A DNA stretch of 64,000 nucleotides from Mycobacterium sp. ENV421 (GCF_002887815.1 NZ_PDHO01000002.1:124001-188000), one strand, 5' to 3'; shown: positions 44,602 through 54,681, counted from the first letter of the stretch. Translations and numbers: made by a program. Notes: generated from the letters alone by a model not told the origin.

Positions 44602-44898
44602 GTGCCCGCCTCTCAGGATGAAATCATCGCCGGTCTCGCCGAGATCATCGAAGAAGTGACCGGCATCGAGCCGTCTGAGGTCACCCCGGAGAAGTCGTTC
44701 GTCGACGACCTGGACATCGACTCGCTGTCGATGGTGGAGATCGCCGTTCAGACCGAGGACAAGTACGGCGTGAAGATCCCCGACGAAGACCTCGCCGGTC
44801 TGCGCACCGTCGGTGACGTCGTCTCCTACATCCAGAAGCTCGAGGAAGAGAACCCGGAGGCTGCTGCCGCCCTGCGCGAGAAGTTCGCGGGCGAATGA
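44602..44898 (+). CDS. acpM: Meromycolate extension acyl carrier protein
   Basis: 98 residues from GTG 44602 with GAAGGAG upstream. The 4'-phosphopantetheine attachment Ser is S41 in '[20 protein letters not shown]'. Strongly acidic, helical ACP fold. M. tuberculosis AcpM has a longer C-terminal tail (about 115 residues); here the tail after the fourth helix is short ('[15 protein letters not shown]'). It carries growing chains among KasA, KasB and the reductases. Stop overlaps the kasA ATG. Confidence 0.97.
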   Translation: MPASQDEIIAGLAEIIEEVTGIEPSEVTPEKSFVDDLDIDSLSMVEIAVQTEDKYGVKIPDEDLAGLRTVGDVVSYIQKLEEENPEAAAALREKFAGE

Positions 44899-46145
44899 GC
44901 AGGCCTTCCACTGCTAACGGCGGTTTCCCTAGCGTTGTCGTGACCGCCGTCGAGGCCACCACGGCGCTCGCCACGGATATCGAGAGCACGTGGAAGGGCT
45001 TGTTGGCAGGCGACAGCGGTATTCGCGAGCTCACCGACGACTTCGTCGACAAGTGGGACCTGCCGGTTCGTATCGGCGGCCACCTCGTCGAGGACATGGA
45101 CAGCCACCTCACCCGTGTCGAACTGCGTCGCAATTCCTACGTGCAACGCATGTCTCTGGTGCTATCCCGACGGCTGTGGGAGAACTCGGGTAAGCCCGAG
45201 GTCGACCCGGACCGCTTCACGGTGGTCATCGGCACGGGCCTGGGTGGCGGCGAGAAGATCGTCGAGACCTACGACGCGATGAACGAGGGCGGAATCCGCA
45301 AGGTTTCGCCGCTGGCCGTTCAGATGGTCATGCCGAACGGTGCGGCCGCGGTCGCCGGCCTGGAACTGGGCGCCCGCGCCGGGGTCATCACCCCGGTGTC
45401 GGCGTGCTCGTCCGGGTCGGAGGCCATCGCCCACGGGTGGCGGCAGATCGTCATGGGCGACGCGGACTTCGCGGTCGTCGGCGGTGTCGAGGGCACCATC
45501 GAGGCGCTGCCGATCGCGGCGTTCTCGATGATGCGCGCCATGTCGACGCGCAACGATGATCCCCAAGGTGCGTCGCGCCCGTTCGACAAGGATCGCGACG
45601 GATTCGTCTTCGGCGAAGCCGGCTGCATGATGATCATCGAGACCGAGGAGCACGCCAAAGCCCGTGGCGCCAAGCCGCTGGCCCGGCTCATGGGTGCGGG
45701 CATCACCTCGGATGCCTTCCACATGGTGGCTCCGTCACCAGACGGTCTGCGCGCAGGCGCCGCGATGAAGCGGGCGATGGAGACGGCGGGCTTGTCCCCC
45801 AAGGACATCGACCACATCAACGCACACGGAACGGCCACCCCGATCGGTGACACCGCCGAGGCAACTGCTATCCGGGTCGCCGGGTGCGAGCATGCCGCCG
45901 TCTACGCGCCGAAGTCAGCGCTCGGCCATTCCATCGGCGCCGTCGGCGCCTTGGAATCGGCTCTCACGGTGCTGAGCCTGCGCGACGGCGTCATCCCGCC
46001 GACGCTGAACTACGAAACGCCGGATCCGGAGGTCGACCTGGATGTCGTTGCGGGAGAACCGCGTTACGGCGACTACCAGTATGCGATCAACAACTCGTTC
46101 GGATTCGGAGGGCATAACGTCGCGCTCGCCTTCGGGCGGTACTGA
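44895..46145 (+). CDS. kasA: Beta-ketoacyl-ACP synthase KasA
   Basis: 416 residues from ATG 44895. Catalytic residues are in the canonical positions: C171 ('[12 protein letters not shown]'), H311 ('[13 protein letters not shown]'), K340 and H345 ('[13 protein letters not shown]'). It performs the early elongation steps of mycolic acid precursors with malonyl-AcpM. Length equals the M. tuberculosis enzyme. It is followed after 33 bp by its paralogue kasB, which has its own GGGGAAAGG ribosome-binding site. Confidence 0.97.
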   Translation: MSRPSTANGGFPSVVVTAVEATTALATDIESTWKGLLAGDSGIRELTDDFVDKWDLPVRIGGHLVEDMDSHLTRVELRRNSYVQRMSLVLSRRLWENSGKPEVDPDRFTVVIGTGLGGGEKIVETYDAMNEGGIRKVSPLAVQMVMPNGAAAVAGLELGARAGVITPVSACSSGSEAIAHGWRQIVMGDADFAVVGGVEGTIEALPIAAFSMMRAMSTRNDDPQGASRPFDKDRDGFVFGEAGCMMIIETEEHAKARGAKPLARLMGAGITSDAFHMVAPSPDGLRAGAAMKRAMETAGLSPKDIDHINAHGTATPIGDTAEATAIRVAGCEHAAVYAPKSALGHSIGAVGALESALTVLSLRDGVIPPTLNYETPDPEVDLDVVAGEPRYGDYQYAINNSFGFGGHNVALAFGRY

Positions 46146-46178
46146 CACCGATCCGGGGGGAAAGGATTAGCAGAAGCA

Positions 46179-47441
46179 ATGGCAGGGTTGACGCGTTTGT
46201 CAACGGGGAACGGTTTCCCCAACGTGGTCGTCACCGGTGTTGCGATGACGACCGCCCTGGCATCCGATGCCGACAGCACGTGGAAGCGGCTGTTGGACGG
46301 GCAGAGCGGGATCCGGCTTCTCAATGACGAATTCGTCGAGAAGTACGACCTGCCTGTCCGCATCGGGGGGCATCTGGTCGAGGAGTTCGACGGTGAGCTG
46401 ACTCGCGTCGAACTTCGTCGGCTGTCCTATCTGCAGAAGATGTCCACGGTGCTCAGTCGGCGCGTGTGGCAGAACGCCGGTTCACCCGAGGTGGATCCGA
46501 AGCGGCTGATGGTGTCGATCGGCACCGGCATGGGATCCACCGAGGAATTGGTGTTCGCCTATGACGGGATGCGCGCCAAAGGCCTCAAAGCGGTGTCGCC
46601 GCTTGCGGTCCAGATGTACATGCCCAACGCGGCCGCCGCGGCCGTCGGCCTCGAACTCAAGGCCAAGGCCGGGGTCATCACCCCGGTCTCGGCCTGTGCG
46701 TCGGGGTCCGAGGGAATCGCCCAGGCATGGCGACAGATCGTTCTCGGCGAAGCCGACATCGCGGTGTGCGGTGGCGTCGAGACCAAGATCGAGGCCGTGC
46801 CGATCGCCGGCTTCGCTCAAATGCGAATTGTCTTGTCCACCACCAACGACGACCCGGCCGGCGCATGCCGCCCGTTCGACAAGGACCGCAACGGGTTCGT
46901 CTTCGGTGAGGGCGGTGCGCTCCTGGTCATCGAGACCGAGGAGCACGCCAAGGCCCGCGGGGCCAACATCCTCGCGCGCATCATGGGGGCAGGCATCACC
47001 TCGGACGGCTACCACATCGTGGCGCCCGACCCGAACGGTGAGCAGGCGGGACACGCGATCACCCGGGCAATCCAGCTCGCGGGTCTCGAGCCGTCCGACA
47101 TCGATCACATCAACGCCCATGCGACAGGCACCCAGGTGGGTGACGTCGCGGAAGGCAAGGCGATCAACAATGCGCTCGGCAAGCACCGGCCGGCCGTCTA
47201 CGCGCCCAAATCGGCGCTGGGCCACTCGGTGGGCGCCGTCGGCGCGGTGGAGTCGATCCTCACCGTGTTGGCGCTGCGGGACGGCGTCGTGCCGCCCACG
47301 CTCAACCTGCGGAACCTCGATCCGGAGATCGATCTGGACGTGGTGGCCGGTGAACCCCGGCCAGGCAACTACCAGTACGCGATCAACAACTCGTTCGGAT
47401 TCGGTGGTCACAACGTCGCGATCGCCTTCGGGAAGTACTGA
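46179..47441 (+). CDS. kasB: Beta-ketoacyl-ACP synthase KasB
   Basis: 420 residues from ATG 46179. It is a clear tandem paralogue of KasA, with C173 in '[13 protein letters not shown]', His in '[13 protein letters not shown]', and Lys/His in '[13 protein letters not shown]'. KasB extends mycolates to full length. The long antisense frame across kasB and accD6 is a codon-bias shadow. The spacer to accD6 is 54 bp with a GGAGG site. Confidence 0.97.
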   Translation: MAGLTRLSTGNGFPNVVVTGVAMTTALASDADSTWKRLLDGQSGIRLLNDEFVEKYDLPVRIGGHLVEEFDGELTRVELRRLSYLQKMSTVLSRRVWQNAGSPEVDPKRLMVSIGTGMGSTEELVFAYDGMRAKGLKAVSPLAVQMYMPNAAAAAVGLELKAKAGVITPVSACASGSEGIAQAWRQIVLGEADIAVCGGVETKIEAVPIAGFAQMRIVLSTTNDDPAGACRPFDKDRNGFVFGEGGALLVIETEEHAKARGANILARIMGAGITSDGYHIVAPDPNGEQAGHAITRAIQLAGLEPSDIDHINAHATGTQVGDVAEGKAINNALGKHRPAVYAPKSALGHSVGAVGAVESILTVLALRDGVVPPTLNLRNLDPEIDLDVVAGEPRPGNYQYAINNSFGFGGHNVAIAFGKY

Positions 47442-47495
47442 AATCCAGTGACTCTCGACAGCGTTGACCGACATCCGCGCACTATGGAGGTTTAG

Positions 47496-48917
47496 ATGAC
47501 GATCATGGCCCCTGAGACGGTCGGCGAATCCCTCGACCCTCGCGACCCGCTGCTGCGGCTGTCCACGTTCTTCGACGACGGCAGCGTGCAGCTGCTGCAC
47601 GAGCGTGACCGCTCCGGTGTGCTGGCCGCGGCCGGGACCGTCAACGGTGTGCGCACGATCGCCTTCTGCACCGACGGCACCGTCATGGGTGGCGCCATGG
47701 GCGTGGAGGGCTGCCAGCACATCGTCACCGCCTACGACACCGCCATCGAAGAGCAGAGCCCGATCGTGGGCATCTGGCACTCCGGCGGTGCGCGACTGGC
47801 TGAGGGCGTCAAAGCGCTGCACGCGGTGGGCCTGGTCTTCGAAGCCATGATCCGCGCCTCGGGCTACATCCCCCAGATTTCGGTCGTGGTCGGCTTCGCC
47901 GCGGGCGGCGCGGCCTACGGCCCCGCCCTGACCGACATCGTCATCATGGCCCAGGAGGGCCGGGTGTTCGTCACCGGACCCGACGTGGTGCGCAGCGTGA
48001 CCGGCGAGGATGTCGACATGGCCTCCCTCGGCGGCCCCGACACCCACCACAAGAAGTCCGGCGTGTGCCACATCGTCGCCGACTCCGAACTCGACGCCTA
48101 CGAGCGCGGTCGCCGGTTGGTCGGATTGTTCTCCCAGCAGGGACATTTCGACCGCAGCAAGGCCGAAGCCGGTGACACCGACCTGCACGCGCTGCTGCCC
48201 GAATCGGCCCGCCGCGCCTACGACGTGCACCCGCTCGTCGAGGCACTGCTCGATGCGGACACCCCGTTCGAAGAATTCCAGGGCAAGTGGGCACCGTCGA
48301 TCGTCGTCGGCCTGGGCCGGTTGTCGGGCCGCACCGTCGGCGTCATCGCCAACAACCCGCTGCGCCTCGGTGGCTGCCTGAACTCCGAAAGCGCCGAGAA
48401 GTCAGCGCGTTTCGTCCGGCTGTGCGATGCCTTCGGCATCCCGCTGGTCGTGGTGGTCGACGTGCCCGGCTACCTGCCCGGTGTGGACCAGGAGTGGGGT
48501 GGCGTGGTCCGCCGCGGCGCGAAGCTGCTGCACGCCTTCGGTGAGGCAACAGTTCCCCGGGTGACGCTGGTGACGCGAAAGATCTACGGCGGGGCCTACA
48601 TTGCGATGAACTCGCGCTCGCTGGGCGCCACCAAGGTGTTCGCCTGGCCGGACGCCGAGGTCGCGGTCATGGGCGCCAAGGCCGCTGTCGGCATCCTGCA
48701 CAAGAAGAAGCTGGCCGCCACGCCGGATCACGAACGCGAAGCGCTGCACGAGGAATTGGCGGCCGAGCATGAGCGGATCGCCGGCGGCGTGGACAGTGCG
48801 GTCGAGATCGGCGTGGTCGACGAGAAGATCGACCCGGCCCACACCCGCAGCAAGCTGACGCAGGCGCTCGCCGAGGCACCCGCCCGGCGCGGACGCCACA
48901 AGAACATCCCGCTGTAG
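47496..48917 (+). CDS. accD6: Acetyl-/propionyl-CoA carboxylase beta subunit AccD6
   Basis: 473 residues from ATG 47496, the same length as the M. tuberculosis protein. Carboxyltransferase features: 'GIWHSGGARLAEGVKALHAV', 'VVVGFAAGGAAYGPALTDIV', 'VFVTGPDVVRSVTGEDVDMA', 'VPGYLPGVDQEWGGVVRRGA' and 'KIYGGAYIAMNSRSLGATKV'. With a biotinylated AccA subunit it makes malonyl-CoA for FAS-II. The last codons (RGRHKNIPL) are copied again at 51044-51068. Confidence 0.97.
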   Translation: MTIMAPETVGESLDPRDPLLRLSTFFDDGSVQLLHERDRSGVLAAAGTVNGVRTIAFCTDGTVMGGAMGVEGCQHIVTAYDTAIEEQSPIVGIWHSGGARLAEGVKALHAVGLVFEAMIRASGYIPQISVVVGFAAGGAAYGPALTDIVIMAQEGRVFVTGPDVVRSVTGEDVDMASLGGPDTHHKKSGVCHIVADSELDAYERGRRLVGLFSQQGHFDRSKAEAGDTDLHALLPESARRAYDVHPLVEALLDADTPFEEFQGKWAPSIVVGLGRLSGRTVGVIANNPLRLGGCLNSESAEKSARFVRLCDAFGIPLVVVVDVPGYLPGVDQEWGGVVRRGAKLLHAFGEATVPRVTLVTRKIYGGAYIAMNSRSLGATKVFAWPDAEVAVMGAKAAVGILHKKKLAATPDHEREALHEELAAEHERIAGGVDSAVEIGVVDEKIDPAHTRSKLTQALAEAPARRGRHKNIPL

Positions 48918-48918
48918 C
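48894..48918. repeat. accD6 3'-end repeat, copy 1 (functional gene end)
   Basis: The 25 bp encoding the last residues RHKNIPL and the stop of accD6 plus one base recur exactly at 51044-51068. The two copies are in direct orientation and enclose the AraC and aldo/keto reductase genes. Confidence 0.9.
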
Positions 48919-49796
48919 TAAGCGCTCTGCCGCAACCGCAGGGCGTCCTGTCCCGGCGGTGCGCCGAAGAGCCTGCGGTACTCGCGGGTGAATTGCGAGG
49001 GGCTGTCGTATCCGACGCGATGCCCGACGCCTGCGATGTCGCCGGGTGCGGTGACGAGCATGGAGCGCGCTTCCTGCAGCCGAATGCGTTTCTGAAACTG
49101 TAACGGGCTCATGGCCGTAACTGCACGGAAGTGTCGATGGAACGTCGAGGGGCTCATCCCCGCCAGCTGGGCGAGTTCCTCGATGCGCATCGGTTCGGCA
49201 TAGTTCTGGCGAATCCATCCGATGGCCCGGCTGACATAGGTCAGATTGCTGTCGGCCATGCCGATCTGTCGCACGGTCTCGCCCTGGGGTCCGGTCAGCA
49301 ATCGCCAGATGATTTCGCGCTCGATCAGCGGCGCGAGAATTCCTGCGTCAGATGGCTTCTCGATTAATCGGACCAGCCGGACCACCGCGTCCAGCAGTTC
49401 CTCGTCGGCATCGGCGGTCGACATCGCCGCGTTTCCCGAGTTGCGCACCCGCCGGACGAACGGCGCCTGCAGAACCAACTCGGCGACCACCGCGGGCCGC
49501 AGCACCAGCGCCATCCCGAGCGACGGCAGACCGTCGCCGGTGTCGATGAAGTGGCCGGTGACTGGGAGATCAGCCGTCACCACGAGGCATTGACCCGCGC
49601 GGTATTCGTAGACGTCGTCGCCGAGAAGCAGGCGCTTACCGCCCTGTGCCAGCACCACGACGAGCGGCTCTGTCAGCGAGTAGTCCGGCGTCTCCGAAGC
49701 GGCCTCCACCGATAGCAGGAGCCCGTCGATCGGCGTCCGCATGTCCGGCTGGGCGTGTGCCGCGATCAGCGCGCGAAGCTCAGACAGACGATCCAT
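48918..49796 (-). CDS. AraC-family transcriptional regulator
   Basis: 292 residues from ATG 49796. The N-terminal AraC_N-type cupin domain spans about residues 25-180 ('LVVVLAQGGKRLLLGDDVYE', 'VTADLPVTGHF'). The C-terminal two-helix-turn-helix domain follows ('RIEELAQLAGMSPSTFHRHF', 'GHRVGYDSPSQFTREYRRLF'). It lies tail-to-tail with accD6 without a single spacer base. It is divergent from the aldo/keto reductase, which it probably regulates. Confidence 0.93.
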   Translation of the reverse strand: MDRLSELRALIAAHAQPDMRTPIDGLLLSVEAASETPDYSLTEPLVVVLAQGGKRLLLGDDVYEYRAGQCLVVTADLPVTGHFIDTGDGLPSLGMALVLRPAVVAELVLQAPFVRRVRNSGNAAMSTADADEELLDAVVRLVRLIEKPSDAGILAPLIEREIIWRLLTGPQGETVRQIGMADSNLTYVSRAIGWIRQNYAEPMRIEELAQLAGMSPSTFHRHFRAVTAMSPLQFQKRIRLQEARSMLVTAPGDIAGVGHRVGYDSPSQFTREYRRLFGAPPGQDALRLRQSA

Positions 49797-49914
49797 CGCT
49801 CGATCACATCAAGAGTGAGCGGATTATGCAAGGACTGCGTCGCATCGATATACCTCTGAGCTGCGACGGTCGGTTTGATGGGAGATGACAGATACGACCT
49901 TGAAGGAGCGATTC

Positions 49915-50997
49915 ATGCCACTCGATCACTACGTCACTCTCGGCCGGTCCGGGCTGCGGGTCAGCCCGTTCGCGCTCGGTGCGATGACTTTCGGTGAAGA
50001 CGCCGGCGGCGCGGGCTCCAGCGTCGAGGAGTCGAAGCGGATCCTGGAGACCTACCTGGACCGCGGCGGCAACTTCATCGACACCGCGAACTTCTACACC
50101 AACGGACACTCGGAAAAGATCCTCGGGGACTGGTTCGCCGCCCGTTCGGGCCGACGTGACCGGGTCGTGCTCGCGTCCAAGTTCTTCGCCAATCTCCACC
50201 CCGGCGACCCCAACGGCGGCGGCGCGGGTCGTTCCGCCATCCACGCGCAGCTGCGAGAAACGCTGCGGCGCATGCAAACCGACTATCTCGATCTGTACTG
50301 GCTGCACAACTGGGACCGCAACACACCCATCGAAGAGACCATGCGCACCCTCGACGACCTGGTTCGGGCAGGCACGATTCGCTACATCGGGTTCTCCAAC
50401 ACCCCGGCATGGGTGACTGCTCAGGCACAGACCATGGCGATGCTGCGTGACTGGACACCGCTGGTGGCGCTGCAAGTGGAGTACTCGCTGCTGGCGCGCA
50501 CCGTGGAAGGCGAGCTGGCGCCGCTGGCACTCGACCAGGGCATGGCCTTGGTGCCGTGGAGCCCGCTGAAGAACGGATTCCTGTCCGGCAAATACCGTCG
50601 CGGCGCGGTCGTCGACGATTCGGTCCGCGCCGCGTACGTCGGCGGTCCCAGTGACGACGAGTTCGTGGTCATCGACGCGGTCACCGCCGTCGCCGACGAG
50701 ATCGGCGCCACGTCGGCCGCGGTGGCATTGTCCTGGCTGCGAGCGCGACCCGGCACGGTGGTACCGATCCTCGGCGCGCGGCGGATGAGCCACCTCGAGG
50801 ACAACCTGGCCGCCGTCGACGTGACATTGACCGCCGAACAGCTGCGCCGCCTCGACGAGGTGTCCACACCGACACTGAATTATCCCGCCGCTGTGAACGG
50901 GACGACGCGTTCGATGCTGCAGTTCGCCGGGACCACGGTGGACGGTGAGCCTTCGACGGTCTATCCCCCGCTGGTGCAGAGTGCCGTTCGGTACTGA
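49915..50997 (+). CDS. Aldo/keto reductase
   Basis: 360 residues from ATG 49915, chosen because AAGGAG lies 7 bases upstream; an in-frame ATG at 49885 lacks one. Catalytic tetrad context: Asp and Tyr in 'NFIDTANFYTNGHSE', Lys in 'VVLASKFFANLHPGD', His in 'DLYWLHNWDRNTP'. The C-terminal NADPH-binding part is 'PGTVVPILGARRMSHLEDNL'. The pair AraC regulator - AKR is a common detoxification module for aldehydes, and often occurs on mobile segments. Confidence 0.93.
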   Translation: MPLDHYVTLGRSGLRVSPFALGAMTFGEDAGGAGSSVEESKRILETYLDRGGNFIDTANFYTNGHSEKILGDWFAARSGRRDRVVLASKFFANLHPGDPNGGGAGRSAIHAQLRETLRRMQTDYLDLYWLHNWDRNTPIEETMRTLDDLVRAGTIRYIGFSNTPAWVTAQAQTMAMLRDWTPLVALQVEYSLLARTVEGELAPLALDQGMALVPWSPLKNGFLSGKYRRGAVVDDSVRAAYVGGPSDDEFVVIDAVTAVADEIGATSAAVALSWLRARPGTVVPILGARRMSHLEDNLAAVDVTLTAEQLRRLDEVSTPTLNYPAAVNGTTRSMLQFAGTTVDGEPSTVYPPLVQSAVRY

Positions 50998-51043
50998 GTC
51001 ACGCGCGGGTCAGGAGTTCCTCTGCGCCAGGCGCGGTCGCGGG

Positions 51044-51068
51044 CGCCACAAGAACATCCCGCTGTAGC
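51044..51068. repeat. accD6 3'-end repeat, copy 2 (orphan)
   Basis: Exact 25-bp copy of the accD6 end, in the spacer between the AKR and permease genes. The similarity continues upstream in codon register: the copy reads ARRGRGRHKNIPL-stop against ARRGRHKNIPL-stop in accD6, a two-codon difference. No coding sequence leads into it, so it is a detached remnant of an accD6 3' end. Confidence 0.88.
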
Positions 51069-51080
51069 CCAGGCGCGAGC

Positions 51081-52469
51081 TCAGGTCCGCGCCACCTCGG
51101 CTTCGACTGCGGGCTGCTCTTCCTGAGGGCGATTGCGGTTGAACCGTCGGGTGACGAAGTACAGCACCAGGACGACGCCCCACGACAGCAGGCTCAGCAC
51201 CAGCTGCGAGCGCAGCTTGTCGTCCAGGTACATCTGCACCAGGATGGCCAGCATCGCCACCACGGTGAGGATGGACAGCACCGGGAACAGCCACATCTTG
51301 AGTCGTAGTTTTGCGTCGCGGTGGCGGTAGCGCAGCACGATCTGCGAGATCGCGATCAGCAGATAGACGAACAGGATGATCGCGCCACTGGAGTTGAGCA
51401 GGAACGCGAAGATCGTCTTCTCGGCGAACGCAGCGGCGATGACGCAGGCGAAGCCGACGACCGACGAGAAGAGGATCGCGTTGGCCGGCACACCGCGTGG
51501 TGTCAGCTTCACCAGAAGCTTGGGAGCTTCGCGGCGGGCGGCCAGCACGAACAGCATCCGCGATGCGGTGTACATCCCGGAGTTGAGGCAACTCAGCACC
51601 GCAGTCAGCACCACCGCGTTCATGATGTGGTCGGCGTAGGGAATGCCCATCTTGGTGAACGCCGCCACGAACGGGGAGGCGGCCAGGTTCTTGTCGTTCC
51701 ACGGCACGATCGCCACGACCAGGAACACCGCCAGCACGTAGAACACCAGGATCCGCATGACCACCGAATTGGACGCTCGGGCAACGGCTTTCTCGGGATC
51801 CGACGACTCGGCGGCGGCGATGGTGGCGATCTCGGGCCCGACCATGGAGAAGATCACCGTCACGATCCCCACGGTGATGACCCCGGCCCCCATCGGCATG
51901 AAACCGCCGTGGCTGGTGAGGTTCGAGAAGTCCACCGACTTGTTGGGCCACAAGCCAAAGACGAAGCACGCCCCGATGGCGATGAAGGCGAGGATCGCTG
52001 CCACCTTGATACCGGCGAACCAGAACTCGAACTCGCCGTAGGACTTCACCGAGAACAGGTTCGTCGCCGTCATCAGCACCATGAAGATCAACGCACACAA
52101 CCACAGTGGGACGTCCACCCAGTACTGGATGATCTTGGCGCCGGCAATCGCCTCGAACCCGACGACGATCACCCAGAAGTACCAGTAGAGCCAGCCCACC
52201 GAGAATCCCGCCCAATGCCCCAGAGCGTCACGGGAGTAGTCGGCGAACGAGCCCGTCGACGGGTTGGCCACCGCCATTTCGGCCAGCATCCGCATGACCA
52301 TGACGATCAGCACCCCGGACAGTGCATAGGTGATGAACGCGCCCGGTCCGGTATCTCCGATCACTACGCCGGATCCCACGAACAGGCCAGCGCCGATCAC
52401 GCCGCCGATCGCGATCATCCGTAACTGCCGCTGGTTGAGGGCCTTTTTCAAGGCTGGTGTCGCTGCCAT
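51081..52469 (-). CDS. Amino-acid permease (APC superfamily, GabP/AnsP-like)
   Basis: 462 residues from ATG 52469, with GGAGG at proper distance; an upstream ATG at 52511 is rejected. Twelve hydrophobic segments. The first helix motif is 'IAIGGVIGAGLFVGSGVVIG', followed by 'GPGAFITYALSGVLIVMVMR' and 'EMAVANPSTGSFADYSRDAL', typical of the AAT family (GABA, aromatic or neutral amino acids, H+ symport). The C-terminus is Glu-rich and cytoplasmic. Substrate not determinable. Confidence 0.93.
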   Translation of the reverse strand: MAATPALKKALNQRQLRMIAIGGVIGAGLFVGSGVVIGDTGPGAFITYALSGVLIVMVMRMLAEMAVANPSTGSFADYSRDALGHWAGFSVGWLYWYFWVIVVGFEAIAGAKIIQYWVDVPLWLCALIFMVLMTATNLFSVKSYGEFEFWFAGIKVAAILAFIAIGACFVFGLWPNKSVDFSNLTSHGGFMPMGAGVITVGIVTVIFSMVGPEIATIAAAESSDPEKAVARASNSVVMRILVFYVLAVFLVVAIVPWNDKNLAASPFVAAFTKMGIPYADHIMNAVVLTAVLSCLNSGMYTASRMLFVLAARREAPKLLVKLTPRGVPANAILFSSVVGFACVIAAAFAEKTIFAFLLNSSGAIILFVYLLIAISQIVLRYRHRDAKLRLKMWLFPVLSILTVVAMLAILVQMYLDDKLRSQLVLSLLSWGVVLVLYFVTRRFNRNRPQEEQPAVEAEVART

Positions 52470-52547
52470 GGCGCATCCTCCGGCTTCGTTTGATGGACGT
52501 TGAATGCCCACTTACGAGTCCGTTTATGCGTCGGTTATCCGCGGCCC

Positions 52548-54086
52548 TCAGTGGGCGCTGGCCAGGAACTCCTGCGCGGCGGCGAGCGCGCGGTTCCGGT
52601 CGGCCTCCACCAGGCCGATCCGGGTGCGCCGGTCGAGGATGTCGTCGGCACTCAGCGCGCCCTCGTGAGCAACCGCGAACTCGAATTCCGCACGGGTGAC
52701 GTCGATTCCGTCGGCTACCTGGTCTGTGGGCCTGCTGCACCGCGCCGACGCGATGACATTGGGCGATTCCGCGCCGTAGCGGGCCACCAGCGAGCCCGGC
52801 AGATCGCTGGTTGTCCGCAGCGTCGCAACCGGATTGGCGGCAGCTCCCACCAAAGGCAGGTTCCGGGTCCGGCACGGCTGCGCGGTCATCTCACGTGCCG
52901 CCAGGGCGCGGTCGAGGACATCCTCGGCCATGTGCCGGTATTCGGTGAGCTTGCCACCGACGACACTGAACACGCCGTTCGATGACTCGATGACAGCGTG
53001 GTCACGGGATAGATCCGATGTCCGGCCCTCTCCCGTGTCAATCAGCGGACGCAATCCCGCGTAGGAGCCCTTGACGTCTGCGGTCGTCAACGCTGTCCCG
53101 AGCGCGGTGTTGACCGTGTCGAGCAGGAAGCGGATCTCACCCGGAGTCGGTTCGGGCACATCGGGAATCGGGCCCGGCGCATCCTCGTCGGTCAGTCCGA
53201 GATAGACGCGACCGAGCTGTTCGGGCATCGCGAACACGAATCGGTTGACCTCGCCGGGAATCGGAATCGTCAGCGCCGCAGTCGGATTACCGAAGGAGGC
53301 GGCGTCGAACACCAGATGCGTTCCCCGGCTCGGCCGCAGCTTGATTGCCGCGTCCACTTCGCCGGCCCATACTCCCGTGGCGTTGATCACCGCGCGCGCC
53401 TTCACATCCAGCGATTCGCCGGTGAGTTCATCCACCAACCGGACCGAGGTGCCGCTGGCGGCGGCCGCCGACACGCGGGTCAAGATCCGTGCACCGTTCT
53501 GGGCGGCGGTGCGCGCCACGGCGACCACCAACCGGGCATCGTCGATCAGCTGACCGTCATAGGCCAACAGTCCGCCGTCGAGACCTTCCCGCCGAATCGT
53601 CGGGACCATCTCCAACGCCTGCGTCACACCAACGCGCCGTGATCGAGGCAGAGTCGACGACTTGGTGCCCGCCAAGATCCGCAACGCATCGCCGGCCACG
53701 AAACCTGTTCGAATCAAGGCCCGTTGACCGCGTCCCATCGACGGCAGCAACGGAACGAGCTGCGGCATGGCGCTCACCAGGTGCGGGGCGTTACGGGTCA
53801 TCAGGATGCCGCGCTCGATGGCGCTGCGCCGCGCGATGCCGACGTTGCCGGTGGCCAGGTACCGCAGCCCGCCGTGCACGAGCTTGGAGCTCCACCGGCT
53901 GGTGCCGAATGCCAAGTCGTGCTTTTCGACCAGCACCACGGACAGGCCGCGGCTGGCGGCGTCGAGCGCGATGCCGGTCCCGGTGATGCCGCCGCCGATC
54001 ACGACGATGTCGACGTGGGCGCCGTCGCCGAGTTCGGCCAGGTCGGCAATTCGGCGGCCGGCGTTGAGGGCGGTGAGGTCACTCAT
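52548..54086 (-). CDS. glpD: Glycerol-3-phosphate dehydrogenase (FAD)
   Basis: 512 residues from ATG 54086, overlapping the TetR stop by 4 bp; the longer frame is antisense shadow. The FAD dinucleotide fold is 'VDIVVIGGGITGTGIALDAA', followed by 'FGTSRWSSKLVHGGLRYLAT' and 'YDGQLIDDARLVVAVARTAA', then 'GSYAGLRPLIDTG' and 'SVVGGKLTEYRHMAEDVLDR'. It oxidises sn-glycerol-3-phosphate to DHAP at the membrane. M. tuberculosis has the same TetR-GlpD arrangement (Rv2250c-Rv2249c). Confidence 0.95.
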   Translation of the reverse strand: MSDLTALNAGRRIADLAELGDGAHVDIVVIGGGITGTGIALDAASRGLSVVLVEKHDLAFGTSRWSSKLVHGGLRYLATGNVGIARRSAIERGILMTRNAPHLVSAMPQLVPLLPSMGRGQRALIRTGFVAGDALRILAGTKSSTLPRSRRVGVTQALEMVPTIRREGLDGGLLAYDGQLIDDARLVVAVARTAAQNGARILTRVSAAAASGTSVRLVDELTGESLDVKARAVINATGVWAGEVDAAIKLRPSRGTHLVFDAASFGNPTAALTIPIPGEVNRFVFAMPEQLGRVYLGLTDEDAPGPIPDVPEPTPGEIRFLLDTVNTALGTALTTADVKGSYAGLRPLIDTGEGRTSDLSRDHAVIESSNGVFSVVGGKLTEYRHMAEDVLDRALAAREMTAQPCRTRNLPLVGAAANPVATLRTTSDLPGSLVARYGAESPNVIASARCSRPTDQVADGIDVTRAEFEFAVAHEGALSADDILDRRTRIGLVEADRNRALAAAQEFLASAH

Positions 54087-54664
54087 GGGGCGAGGTATCC
54101 GTTCAGGGCGTGCGACAGCTCGGCACCCAGGGCGTCGGCGTCGAGGATGGGTTCGACGATCTGGGCGGACTGGATCGCGGACTGGCCGATAAGCAGGACC
54201 ATCGCCGACAACTGGCGGACATCGCCGGCTCGCACACTGCCGTCGGCCTGGGCTTCCCGCAGTGCGTCGACGAGCAGGTCGATGAGGATCTGCTGGCTGG
54301 TGCCCAGCCGTCCGGCGATGTACGTCATCGCCAAGTCCGGGGCTGATCGCAGCACCGAGGTGATCAGTTCGTCGTCCCGTAGGCGACGGGCCACCTCGAC
54401 AATCCGCTCGACGAGGCCGCTGCGGCCGGGCGCCCTCGGCGCGACGGCGCGCCAAGTACCGGTGATCCGCTCGGTGAGCAGGGACGCCACGATGGTGCGG
54501 GTGTCTGGCCAGCGGCGATACACCGTCGGTCGGCTGACACCGGCACGTCGCGCGATTTCGGCGAGCGTAACCCGCTCGACCCCGAAGTCACGGACACAGC
54601 TGGCGGCGGCGGCCATGATCCGGTCGCCGATGTCCACCGATTCATCGTTACTGATTGACAGCAT
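54083..54664 (-). CDS. TetR-family transcriptional regulator, Rv2250c-like
   Basis: 193 residues from ATG 54664. The HTH at about residues 25-60 reads 'VTLAEIARRAGVSRPTVYRR', and the helical ligand domain continues to the C-terminus. Co-transcribed with glpD and divergent from the FAD-linked oxidase with only 17 bp between the start codons. It therefore most likely controls both the glpD and the AGPS-like/DAG kinase units, plus itself. Confidence 0.93.
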   Translation of the reverse strand: MLSISNDESVDIGDRIMAAAASCVRDFGVERVTLAEIARRAGVSRPTVYRRWPDTRTIVASLLTERITGTWRAVAPRAPGRSGLVERIVEVARRLRDDELITSVLRSAPDLAMTYIAGRLGTSQQILIDLLVDALREAQADGSVRAGDVRQLSAMVLLIGQSAIQSAQIVEPILDADALGAELSHALNGYLAP

Positions 54665-54676
54665 CTGTAATACTGT
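54658..54676. promoter_or_regulatory. Candidate TetR operator in the glpD / FAD-oxidase divergent promoter
   Basis: ACAG and CTGT half-sites spaced by 11 bp, with an internal direct repeat CTGTAA-TA-CTGTAA (54665-54678), lie across both start regions. The region is only 17 bp between start codons, so any regulator bound here would block both transcripts, which probably have very short or no leaders. Confidence 0.4.
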
Positions 54677-54681
54677 AACGC

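Noticed and set aside
46482..48230. 582-codon frame antisense to kasB and accD6
   Set aside because: The product is low-complexity (His/Asp/Gly/Val-rich), crosses two real genes and their spacer, and matches no family; it is a high-GC shadow.
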